Origin: a bacterium D16-50
GTDB lineage: Bacteria > Bacillota > Clostridia > Lachnospirales > Lachnospiraceae
NCBI GenBank assembly: GCA_003612485.1
Contig: RAZA01000014.1
Coordinates: 1-64,000 of the forward strand
Direction: 5' to 3'
DNA: 64,000 bases
Below are positions 26,895 to 34,928 of the stretch, piece by piece. The position numbers and the translations under genes were made by a program. The notes below the pieces were generated by a model, which was given only the letters and a program-made list of their open reading frames with translations, was not told the origin of the DNA and ran no database searches. Every line of letters starts with the position of its first letter. Position 1 is the stretch's first letter.

Positions 26895-27437
26895 ATGGAA
26901 AAACGAGAATTGGAGGCGTGCATCAATGAGTACGGGAAGGACATCTACTCATTCTGCAGGCACCTTGCCTGCCACCGGCAAGAGGCGGAGGACCTATATC
27001 AGGATACCTTTCTGAAGGCCGTGGAGCTGGAGGGGAAAATAGATTTTGAGGGCAATCCCAAGAGCTGGCTGCTGTCGGTGGCCCTGCGCCTCTGGAAAAA
27101 CCGGAAACGGAAATATGCGTGGAGAAGAAGGATTGCTGACATATGTCCCATAATTGAGGACAAGGATCTGGAAAACGCCGCTTCCTTGGAGCAGGAGCCC
27201 TCTTGCGAAGAGCGGATTCTGGGCATGGAAGAGCGGCTTGCCGTGGCTTCGGCAGTGGGAAGGCTGCCGGAACGTCTGAAGGCGGTTGTGCTGCTCTACT
27301 ATATGGAAGAACAGTCCACGAAGCAGATCTCCGAAATCATGGGGATTCCCGTGGGCACGGTGCTGAGCAGGCTGCACAAGGCAAGGAAAATATTGAAAAG
27401 AGAATTGGAGAGTGAACTATATGGGAAAGGAATTTAG
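26895..27437 (+). CDS. RNA polymerase sigma factor, sigma-70 family ECF type
   Basis: A 180-residue protein. Region 2 is at residues 5-70 (DIYSFCRHLAC, QEAEDLYQDTFLKA) and region 4 at 115-170 (LPERLKAVVLLYYMEEQSTKQISEIMGIPVGTVLSRLHKARKIL). The linker is short, with no region 3, as in ECF factors. The start was placed at ATG 26895 behind GGGGAAAGG. The next gene overlaps its 3' end by 17 bases and encodes a membrane protein with an anti-sigma-like N-terminus, the standard sigma/anti-sigma arrangement. It would direct transcription of its own operon and probably cell-envelope genes. Confidence 0.9.
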   Translation: MEKRELEACINEYGKDIYSFCRHLACHRQEAEDLYQDTFLKAVELEGKIDFEGNPKSWLLSVALRLWKNRKRKYAWRRRIADICPIIEDKDLENAASLEQEPSCEERILGMEERLAVASAVGRLPERLKAVVLLYYMEEQSTKQISEIMGIPVGTVLSRLHKARKILKRELESELYGKGI

Positions 27438-28722
27438 AAAGGAATTAGACGAGCTGGATGTCTTGCTGAGACGCGCCCTTGCTCCAGCGGAGGGGCCGGA
27501 TGAACGGCTGAACCAAAGGATTCTGAATTCCGTTGATGGGGAAGAGAAAATAGGAAAAAGAGAAAGGATGAAAGCGGAGATGGAAAAGAGAAAGTGGAGG
27601 CGGATGCCGGCGGTGGCGCTTACGGCGGCCATTTTGGTGGGAGCAGGCTCCCTTACCGCATATGGGGCTTATCGATATCTGTCGCTGAAGGGGGCTTTGG
27701 AAGAATTTGGCGACAAGGGTCTTGAGGAGGCGTTTTTTAATGAATGTGCAACTGTGATCAATGAGACACAGAGCTATGGAGGATATGATGTGACCTTGAT
27801 GGGCATTGCCTCAGGAGAAAATCTGACGGAGTATGCGCGGGAGAGCGACGGTAAGATTCGGTCGGACAGAACCTATGTCATAGTGGCCATAGCCCGTTCC
27901 GACGGCTCTCCCATGCCGGATTTCGGAGAGCCTGGGGAAGATTCTGCGGAGAGAGATTTCTTTGTCTCCCCTTTGATCGAGGGACTTGACCCGGCGGCCT
28001 ATAATGCCGTGACCATGAAGGGGAATTATTCCGAAATGCTGCAGGACGGCGTGGTGTATCGCCTATTGGAGTGCGATGATGTGGAGAAGTTTGCGGATCA
28101 TGAGCTGTATCTTAGCGTCATTGGCGGCAGTACTTTTTATGATAGGAATGCCTATGTTTCTGACGAGGAGACAGGAAAGATCCACAGAAACAGTGAGTAT
28201 AATGGGCTGAACGCTCTTTTCAGGCTTCCCATAGACGCCTCCAAAGCAAATCCCGAGGAGGCTGAAAGGTATCTTGGAGAATTGGGATCAAATGCCGGTG
28301 CGGAGTCGTCGAAGGGCGCTGTGAAAATAGAGCTGGGGGATGACTTTGCAGTGGAAGCCGCAAGCGGCAACGAAAAAGGGGCGGAGGCGGCGGAATATGC
28401 CCTTGAGTTTGTGGGAAATCCCTATGAGTGGAACGGTGAGAGCCTTACGGAAGGATGCGACAGCTCGGGCTTCACCAAAGGCGTGTATGAGCATTTCGGC
28501 GTGAGCCTGCCTCATGCCGCTGCCAAACAGAAGGATTTGGGGCAGGAGGTGGACGGTATCGAGGACGCCTGCCCCGGGGATCTGATCTTTTATGACGGGC
28601 CCTCTCATGTGGCTGTCTACATTGGCGATAATAAGATCGTCCACGCGGACACCCAGTTGGGCATATGTGTTTCGGAGGCGGACTTTGCAGAGATTGTGAT
28701 GATCAGGCGGATACTTAGATAG
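27421..28722 (+). CDS. Anti-sigma-like membrane protein fused to NlpC/P60 peptidoglycan hydrolase
   Basis: A 433-residue protein. A cytoplasmic N-terminus (residues 1-60, ending in a Lys/Arg-rich stretch) precedes one membrane helix (VALTAAILVGAGSLTAYGAY, about 65-84). The outer part has a DUF4179-like region (about 90-280) and then an NlpC/P60 domain. That domain carries the catalytic Cys in EGCDSSGFTKG near 348, with the His in PSHVAVYIG near 397 and HADTQLG near 410. Dual coupling of signalling and cell-wall cleavage is inferred. ATG 27421 has GGAG 10 nt upstream; a GTG at 27412 is the alternative start. The gene overlaps the sigma gene, so the two are coexpressed. Confidence 0.82.
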   Translation: MGKEFRKELDELDVLLRRALAPAEGPDERLNQRILNSVDGEEKIGKRERMKAEMEKRKWRRMPAVALTAAILVGAGSLTAYGAYRYLSLKGALEEFGDKGLEEAFFNECATVINETQSYGGYDVTLMGIASGENLTEYARESDGKIRSDRTYVIVAIARSDGSPMPDFGEPGEDSAERDFFVSPLIEGLDPAAYNAVTMKGNYSEMLQDGVVYRLLECDDVEKFADHELYLSVIGGSTFYDRNAYVSDEETGKIHRNSEYNGLNALFRLPIDASKANPEEAERYLGELGSNAGAESSKGAVKIELGDDFAVEAASGNEKGAEAAEYALEFVGNPYEWNGESLTEGCDSSGFTKGVYEHFGVSLPHAAAKQKDLGQEVDGIEDACPGDLIFYDGPSHVAVYIGDNKIVHADTQLGICVSEADFAEIVMIRRILR

Positions 28723-28742
28723 GAAGAGGGATTTTTTGGGAT

Positions 28743-28771
28743 ACGGCATGGCCTATGGCCATGCCGTTTTT
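28743..28771 (+). terminator. Rho-independent terminator of the sigma operon
   Basis: ACGGCATGGCC (28743-28753) and GGCCATGCCGT (28757-28767) form an 11-bp perfect stem with a 3-nt loop followed by TTTTT. Confidence 0.9.
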
Positions 28772-28790
28772 CCGGGTATGCCATAGAGCC

Positions 28791-29000
28791 CGCGGCGGAG
28801 GGAACAGAGAGCAATCGGCGCTTCCCACGGGGGGCGTATTCTCAAAGCACCCGCGGGAGAGGGAACAGAGAGCAATCGGCGCTTCCGCGGGGGCGTATTC
28901 TCAAGGCATCCGCGGGAGAGGGAACAGAGAGCAATCGGCGCTTCCGCGGGGGCGTATTCTCAAGGCATCCGCGGAAGGGGGAGCAGAGAGACTTGCCAAC
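28791..29000. repeat. 59-61-bp tandem repeats, about 3.3 copies
   Basis: Copies start at 28791, 28852, 28911 and 28970, each with CGCGG...GGAACAGAGAGCAATCGGCG and GCGTATTCTCAA. The middle copies are almost identical; the last is truncated. The array lies between the sigma operon terminator and aguA, and nothing else is visible in 28772-29077. Confidence 0.9.
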
Positions 29001-29077
29001 TTACGGCAAATAGTTATAATGGTAGATATAGCAGATCCTATTTATGGGTATGGGGACTGTGGGGAGGGAGGAGTTTC

Positions 29078-30211
29078 ATGAGGATCATCAGAGAGTCTGC
29101 GCCGTCTCGGGACGGCTTTTATATGCCCGGAGAGTTTGAATTCCATGAGGGCTGCATCATGATATTTCCGGAGAGGCCGGATTCCTGGCAGTATGGAGGG
29201 TATGCCGCAAGACGGGCCTTTGTGCAGGTGGCGGAAGCCATAGGGGAGTCGGAGAAGGTGACGGTGTGTGCCAGCGGAGCGCAGTATGACAATGCGAGGG
29301 CGGCGCTGCCGCCGCATATCCGGGTGGTGGAGATGTCCAGCAATGACGCGTGGGCCAGAGATTATGGGCCTACCTTTGTGCGCAATGCCGCCGGGGAGGT
29401 CAGAGGCATCGACTGGGGGTTCAACGCATGGGGCGGCCTTTGTGACGGGCTGTATTTTCCTTGGGACAAGGACAACCAGATGGCGCGAAAGCTCTGCGAT
29501 CTGCTGGATGCGGATGTATATGACAAACGGGATTTCATTCTGGAGGGCGGCTCCATCCATGTGGACGGGGAAGGGACTTGTATGGTGACGGAGAGCTGCC
29601 TGCTGAGCGGAGGAAGGAACCCCGGGCTGACAAAGCAGGAGATTCAGGAGGTACTGGAGGAATATCTGGGGGTGTCCAAGGTGCTTTGGCTTCCCTGCGG
29701 GATCTACAACGACGAGACCAATGAGCATATAGACAATATCTGCGCCTTCGTCAAGCCGGGGGAGGCGGTGCTGGCATGGACGGATGATGAAGAAGACGTA
29801 CAATATGCCATGTCCAGAGCCTCCTTGGAATATCTGGAGAGCGCCTTGGACGCCAGAGGCAGGCGCATCAAAGTCCATAAGCTGCCGCTGCCCAAGCCGG
29901 TGACCGTTACTGAGGAGGAATGCCGGGGGCTGGACTCCTGCTGGGACCGGCCAAGCAGAGTGCCGGGGGAACGTCTGGCGGCATCGTATGTGAATTTTTA
30001 CATTGCCAATGGCAGCATCGTGATGCCTGGGTTCGGGGATCCGGCGGACGCAGAGGCGAAGGAGATTCTGCAGGGCCTTTTTCCGGATAGGAAGGTGGTG
30101 CAGATCTATGCCAGAGACATCCTGATCGGAGGCGGAAACATTCATTGCATCACCCAGCAGATTCCGGCGGGCAGGCATGTAAACGGAACAAAAAGAAAGG
30201 AATCCACATGA
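29078..30211 (+). CDS. aguA: Agmatine deiminase
   Basis: A 377-residue enzyme that converts agmatine to N-carbamoylputrescine and ammonia. The peptidyl-arginine-deiminase fold signatures are present: MPGEFEFHEGCIMIFPERPDSW is approximated at residues 16-37, followed by NDAWARDYGPTF near 90 and the His in NEHIDNICAF near 218. The catalytic Cys lies in GGGNIHCITQQ near 357. GGGAGGGAGGAG precedes the ATG closely. The 4-base overlap with the next gene shows coupling. With aguB it forms the plant/bacterial-type agmatine to putrescine route, feeding the polyamine synthesis suggested by nspC. Confidence 0.95.
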   Translation: MRIIRESAPSRDGFYMPGEFEFHEGCIMIFPERPDSWQYGGYAARRAFVQVAEAIGESEKVTVCASGAQYDNARAALPPHIRVVEMSSNDAWARDYGPTFVRNAAGEVRGIDWGFNAWGGLCDGLYFPWDKDNQMARKLCDLLDADVYDKRDFILEGGSIHVDGEGTCMVTESCLLSGGRNPGLTKQEIQEVLEEYLGVSKVLWLPCGIYNDETNEHIDNICAFVKPGEAVLAWTDDEEDVQYAMSRASLEYLESALDARGRRIKVHKLPLPKPVTVTEEECRGLDSCWDRPSRVPGERLAASYVNFYIANGSIVMPGFGDPADAEAKEILQGLFPDRKVVQIYARDILIGGGNIHCITQQIPAGRHVNGTKRKEST

Positions 30212-31110
30212 GGGAGGCGGGATTGAGGATGAAAAAAGGGAAGGTCACAGTGGCGGCGGTGCAAATGTGCTGCAGCCGTTCCAGAGAGGAAAATCTGGAT
30301 AGGGCGGAGGAGCTGGTGAGGGAAGCGGCGGCCAAGGGAGCGCAGGTGATTTTACTGCCGGAGCTGTTCGAGACATGGTATTTCTGTCAGGAGAGGAACT
30401 ACGATTCTTATAGACTTGCTTTGCCTTTGGAGGAGAATCCCGGGGTGATGCGGCTGCGCAGGACGGCGGCGGAGCTGAAGGCAGTGCTGCCCGTGAGCTT
30501 TTTTGAGCGGGAGGGCAATGTGACCTATAATTCCGTGGCCATGATCGACGCGGACGGCGGGATATTGGGCGTATACCGCAAGACTCATATTCCCGACGAC
30601 CATTTCTATCAGGAGAAATTCTATTTCACTCCGGGAAATACGGGCTTTAAGGTCTGGGATACCGCATATGGGCGCATCGGGGTGGGCATCTGCTGGGATC
30701 AGTGGTTTCCGGAGGCCGCAAGGTGCATGGCGCTTCAGGGTGCGGAGCTTTTGCTTTATCCAACGGCCATCGGTTCCGAGCCCATCATCGGATGCGACAG
30801 CATGCCCCATTGGCGGCGCTGCATGCAGGGGCACGCGGCGGCCAATGTGGTTCCCGTCATAGCTGCCAACCGCATCGGGGAGGAGCGGGTGGAGCCCGGT
30901 TCCGGAAACAACGGACAAGCCTCCTCTCTGACCTTCTACGGCTCTTCGTTCATCACCGATGAAACGGGAGAGCTTCTTGAGGAGAGCGGCAGAGAGGAGG
31001 AAGGGGTGCTTCTGCACACCTTTGATCTGGGGTCCATAGAGGAGATGCGCTTTGGCTGGGGCTTGTTCCGGGACAGGCGGCCCGAAATGTACGGCAGAAT
31101 ATGCCGGTGA
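30208..31110 (+). CDS. aguB: N-carbamoylputrescine amidase
   Basis: A 300-residue nitrilase-superfamily enzyme that hydrolyses N-carbamoylputrescine to putrescine, CO2 and ammonia. The catalytic triad is visible: Glu in LLPELFETWYF near residue 51, Lys in YRKTHIPDDHFYQEK near 130, and Cys in GVGICWDQWFPEAARCMA near 160. The Trp-Asp-Gln-Trp-Phe context is typical of AguB. The start ATG overlaps the aguA stop (ATGA). A second ATG at 30229 behind GGAGG is an alternative. The gene ends 24 bp before the convergent membrane-protein gene. Confidence 0.95.
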   Translation: MREAGLRMKKGKVTVAAVQMCCSRSREENLDRAEELVREAAAKGAQVILLPELFETWYFCQERNYDSYRLALPLEENPGVMRLRRTAAELKAVLPVSFFEREGNVTYNSVAMIDADGGILGVYRKTHIPDDHFYQEKFYFTPGNTGFKVWDTAYGRIGVGICWDQWFPEAARCMALQGAELLLYPTAIGSEPIIGCDSMPHWRRCMQGHAAANVVPVIAANRIGEERVEPGSGNNGQASSLTFYGSSFITDETGELLEESGREEEGVLLHTFDLGSIEEMRFGWGLFRDRRPEMYGRICR

Positions 31111-31134
31111 GAGTGGGCAGTCCGTTTTGGGGAA

Positions 31135-32475
31135 TTATTCCACCAGCTTGGCATTGGGATAGATCCGCTCCATTCTTTCGTCCGTGAAGCGGGAGTCCAG
31201 AAGCTCCTCCAGAGGATTTTGAGCCTCCGGTCTTTCCGGGGAGTTTTGGCGCTCTGTGTACCGGGCAAGCGCCAGAGAGGAAACGATCATGTTGAAGATC
31301 ATAAATAGGATCAAAAAGTTGCATAGGATCTTGCCGGTACGCGGGGGCAGCTTTTCGATGAGCCGGGAGAGCAGAGGATAGATCAGCTTCAGCCAGACCA
31401 CGGCGGCTATGCCCCAGAAAAAGCAATACAAAAGATTGATGCGGCCTCCCAAATTAAAGGCAAAACCGCTGTAGTCCCAGAACACGGTGCCGAACACCAG
31501 CTCCGTAAAGACGCTGCAGACATATTCGTAAACACCTCCCAGCAAGGTGCCTGCCATGAATATATATCCGTCACTTTTGTTGCGGTAGCGGTAGAGAAAG
31601 AGCGTCAGCAGGGCACACCCCAGCCCCCAGACGATGCTGAAGGGGCCGTAGACCACGCTGCTTCTGCTCATAAGCTTGCCCATAGTCACGAGACAGAAGA
31701 TGGTCTCTGTGATATCTCCCAGAAAGGCTCCTATGAAAAAGAGGGAGACCAGCTTATAAAAGCTGCAGCCCTCGGCAAAGACTCTGGTTTCCGCCTTGGA
31801 TTTTTCCGACCGGGCCTTCATGTCGGCTATGAGCTCATCCTTGTCGATAGAAGGGAAGGATTTCTGCATACGCTTCTGGACGCTGACGGTAAGCTTGTTC
31901 TCCAGCAGTCTGGAAGTGTGGCGCATTCCTGCGGAGAGCTGGGAAAGACGTCTGGCAGTGATTTTCATGTCCAATACGGCCATGGCGGTGGTGACGAAGT
32001 CCAGAAGCAAAAGGATGGAGGCGGTCCATTGGACTGCCAGCGCAATGGGGCCGGGAACCATGCGGAACAGACCGCAGAGCAGAGGGTTGGCCGCCAGCAT
32101 GGTCAGCAGCGCCAGAGCGCCCCAGAGCAGGGCGTAGCGGGCGCAGACATAGCCCCCCAGATTGTATTTGATATGGGAATAGTCCCAGAGCTTTTTGCGG
32201 AATATCTTCTCCATAAGCATTCCGGTGGAATATTCCAGCATGGTGGCCATAAGCATCCCGCCCAGAAAGAGGAAAAAGGGCCTTGAAGTCAATTCCGGCA
32301 GGAAGACGGCAAATAGGGTGGAGCCGAAGCCGTAAATGGGACAAAGAGGGCTGTTCACAAAGCCCCGGTTCACGAACCGCCTGCGGCGTATGGCCGCATA
32401 GCATACCTCAATGCACCAGCCCGCAAAGGAATAGAGGAAAAACAGCCATGTGATATCCGATAAAGTATAAGTCAT
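31135..32475 (-). CDS. Putative ABC transporter permease family membrane protein (PF06541-type), duplicated
   Basis: A 446-residue membrane protein with two homologous halves. Each half has a start like FFLYSFAGWCIEV / FFIGAFLGDITET, then a GPLCPIYGFG-like turn (SPLCPIYGFGSTL near 40; VYGPFSIVWGLG near 270) and a WDYS motif followed by NLGGYV / NLGGRI. This is the hallmark of the family annotated as CmpB-like putative ABC transporter permease. No ATPase is adjacent, so the transport role is doubtful. A hydrophilic, basic linker of about 70 residues joins the halves. It is monocistronic, convergent to aguB. Confidence 0.8.
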   Translation of the reverse strand: MTYTLSDITWLFFLYSFAGWCIEVCYAAIRRRRFVNRGFVNSPLCPIYGFGSTLFAVFLPELTSRPFFLFLGGMLMATMLEYSTGMLMEKIFRKKLWDYSHIKYNLGGYVCARYALLWGALALLTMLAANPLLCGLFRMVPGPIALAVQWTASILLLLDFVTTAMAVLDMKITARRLSQLSAGMRHTSRLLENKLTVSVQKRMQKSFPSIDKDELIADMKARSEKSKAETRVFAEGCSFYKLVSLFFIGAFLGDITETIFCLVTMGKLMSRSSVVYGPFSIVWGLGCALLTLFLYRYRNKSDGYIFMAGTLLGGVYEYVCSVFTELVFGTVFWDYSGFAFNLGGRINLLYCFFWGIAAVVWLKLIYPLLSRLIEKLPPRTGKILCNFLILFMIFNMIVSSLALARYTERQNSPERPEAQNPLEELLDSRFTDERMERIYPNAKLVE

Positions 32476-32543
32476 ATCTGCGCCTTTCTGCCCGCTTCAG
32501 GGGGCGTCTTATTCTCTGCCGGCTCTCCGGAAGGACAGCTGCG

Positions 32544-34550
32544 TCACTGTATATTCATTACAAATGTGCCTTCAGTCATCTTCAGCCGGATCCTATATAG
32601 ATCATGGTCCCATGCGGATTGAAGCCGTCTGTCGGTGATGGGCAGAGTCTCTATGCAGAGCAGTTCTGCGCCCCTATAGTTTATACGGGCCTCTCCGATG
32701 CTCAGGATCTGGGCTTTGTTTCCGGCCTGCGGCGCGGATTGCAGGGACGCCGCGGCTGCGCTTTTCCGGCTTATGGAAGGCGCCATAACTACGGGCTTGG
32801 GCTTATCATAAGTAATGAAATTCAGGATAACATTGCCTGCGTTGGTGCTGTCGGAAATGGTGATGCGGCTGGAGGCTTTGTCAAATGTCACTTTCCTTAC
32901 ATAGCTGATGTCCGGATGCCCTGCCGCCCCAAGGGGATAGGCTCCCGCCAGTTCCATGGAGATGAAGGGGGCGTCTGCGGAATGGGGCGTCGGGGCATTT
33001 GCATAGGCTGTCCTTGGGTTCCAAGAGGCGGCAGACTCAGGCTCTGCCATATGTACAACCACGTTTTCGGCGCGGTAGGAAGCCCCTTCATGCTGGTCCG
33101 TTCCCTCTATGGTAGGCAGGTTATGGTAGCCGGACTGCATGGTCCAGATTTCATACCTATGGGGGGAGAAGGTCTTTTTCGTGTAGCTTTCCACCCCGAT
33201 GTCCACCAGAATAGGCCGTCCGTTTTTGTACAGCGTAATGCTGCCGGTGTCGTTATGGTTGTGGCTGTCGTTGTTGTCTCCTGCCTTTACCGCAAGGCTG
33301 AAGGCGCGGTCCCTTGCCAGAAACAGCCCTACGCTGGGATAGTATATGTCCTTGTGAACCGCCCAGGCTCCGAGGTCGAAGGATAGGATCTCCTCATAGC
33401 AAAAGACGGCCTGCATGCGGTAGAATAGATTCAGGCGGTGGGATTCGTCGGAGAAGATGTCCTCTCCGGCGGCCCGGAAATCTTCCGCGGCGAACTGCAT
33501 GAGCGAAGGCAGCCCCGTATGCTTTCCGAAAAGGTATTCCCGGACTCCCGCGCGCCCGGCGATGGGGGAGCAGTCCGAAAAATTGAAATAGTATTTATCA
33601 TCCACATGTACGTTGAAAATATATGCGGCAATGTTTCGGATTTTGTCTGAGGAAAGCAGCTGTGTGAATGCGCCCCCCGTCACCTGATTCAGTACGCTGA
33701 TGCATCCGTGGAGGCAGAGTCCCGCATGGCGGTAATACTGCGCCCCTTCATCGCAGCATCCGTCCTCCCCGTAGTCCTTGAGAAAGCAGTCGCAGCTCTC
33801 CGAAGCCTTTCTCAGCACGGCCCGGCAGCTTATCTGCTCCTGATTCGTCAGGCAGGAGGGGATATTGTGAGAATTCAAACATAAAAAAACGGAGTATAGA
33901 ATATTCTGGGTACACCAGGGCGTCCAGTTGCACATGGGATCGTCACCGTTCCCCATCCACCAGAAATGCTCCTGCAGGTAAGGGCCAAAGATGCGGCGCT
34001 CCAGTTCCTGACGAATCCGCTTTGTCACATAGGGACATACCTTGTCCAGCTCCGCCTCCAATAGGTAGTGAATGCAGGCCAGCTGGGCGCCCGTCTCGCA
34101 GGCGAAGAGATCCAATATGGGGCGGGAGGAATCAGGGAGGATATTTAGGGAGGCCTCCCGGCCATAGGAATTATGGGCGGGAAGCTGCCAGGCGCTTTCC
34201 TCACAGACAGCGAAAATGCCGTTGATGATATCGTCTATAAACCGCCCGCAGCCCTCGACGCATTCTGCCGCCACGAGGGCATTCAGCCCATACCGTCTTG
34301 CAAAATAAAGCTCCTCATAATCCGTCCGGTTTCCGGTTCTCTGAAAGGCCATAAAGTCGGCGGCCGGCAGGGAAGGATAGGAGAAGCCCAGATATTCTTC
34401 TCCCATGGCAATCAGCTTCCGGCGCAGCCCGGCAGGAAGAGCTTCGTATTTTTCCCGCTGGCAGGCCTGGGGAAAAGGGTGAAAGGCCTGCAGGAGGCCT
34501 GAGCCTGCCTCAAAGGCATGGATGGCTTCTTTGAAAGATGGTTTAGTCAT
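32544..34550 (-). CDS. Heparinase II/III-like polysaccharide lyase family protein
   Basis: A 668-residue protein. The N-terminal 380 residues are alpha-helical (an alpha/alpha toroid is expected). The C-terminal part is beta-rich and contains DNNDSHNHNDTGSITLYKNG near residue 408, the heparinase II/III signature with the metal-binding His, followed by GRPILVDIGVESYT. There is no signal peptide, so it acts on imported oligosaccharides, as expected for a gut Firmicute. AGGAG lies 6 nt before the ATG. It is divergent from a GH88 gene, the usual partner that removes the unsaturated uronic acid left by a lyase. The exact substrate (heparan, chondroitin, alginate or other uronan) cannot be told. 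Confidence 0.82.
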   Translation of the reverse strand: MTKPSFKEAIHAFEAGSGLLQAFHPFPQACQREKYEALPAGLRRKLIAMGEEYLGFSYPSLPAADFMAFQRTGNRTDYEELYFARRYGLNALVAAECVEGCGRFIDDIINGIFAVCEESAWQLPAHNSYGREASLNILPDSSRPILDLFACETGAQLACIHYLLEAELDKVCPYVTKRIRQELERRIFGPYLQEHFWWMGNGDDPMCNWTPWCTQNILYSVFLCLNSHNIPSCLTNQEQISCRAVLRKASESCDCFLKDYGEDGCCDEGAQYYRHAGLCLHGCISVLNQVTGGAFTQLLSSDKIRNIAAYIFNVHVDDKYYFNFSDCSPIAGRAGVREYLFGKHTGLPSLMQFAAEDFRAAGEDIFSDESHRLNLFYRMQAVFCYEEILSFDLGAWAVHKDIYYPSVGLFLARDRAFSLAVKAGDNNDSHNHNDTGSITLYKNGRPILVDIGVESYTKKTFSPHRYEIWTMQSGYHNLPTIEGTDQHEGASYRAENVVVHMAEPESAASWNPRTAYANAPTPHSADAPFISMELAGAYPLGAAGHPDISYVRKVTFDKASSRITISDSTNAGNVILNFITYDKPKPVVMAPSISRKSAAAASLQSAPQAGNKAQILSIGEARINYRGAELLCIETLPITDRRLQSAWDHDLYRIRLKMTEGTFVMNIQ

Positions 34551-34611
34551 TGAAATCTCCTATATCTCCTATTCTTGATTCAGCGGATGTCAAAGCCAAG
34601 TATTTAAGTGT

Positions 34612-34711
34612 GTATATAAATCCAAGCATGTAAATCTAAATATGTAAATCTAAATATGTAAATCCAAACATATAAATTCGAGCATGTAAATCCAAATATG
34701 TAAATCTGATA
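34612..34711. repeat. 14-bp tandem repeats, about 7 copies, between lyase and GH88 genes
   Basis: The unit is approximately ATGTAAATCYAAAT, repeated from about 34612 to 34711 with small variations (GCATG, ACATA). It lies in the 378-bp divergent intergenic region, near the lyase start. It could bind a regulator repeatedly or set promoter bend; no gene is present in 34551-34928. Confidence 0.85.
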
Positions 34712-34864
34712 TTGAAAGGGTACGATTGCAGTCCAGCATACCACAAAAGGTCAGGATTGTCATTTGAAATAAGCCCTGAAATGAAAGCCTTGGAATTTTT
34801 TTAGATTTCTTTTTTACTTTTTTTAGAAATTTTCCGGATTTGCATTTTGTTTCCGGCTGTTATG

Positions 34865-34893
34865 TTGACAATGCCGTTCCGGAAGGGTACGAT
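34865..34893 (+). promoter_or_regulatory. Promoter of the GH88 gene
   Basis: TTGACA (34865-34870), 17-nt spacer, TACGAT (34888-34893), 35 bp before the ATG at 34929. Confidence 0.7.
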
Positions 34894-34928
34894 GATAGTG
34901 CCTATTGTCCGGAGAGAGGACAAGGGAC

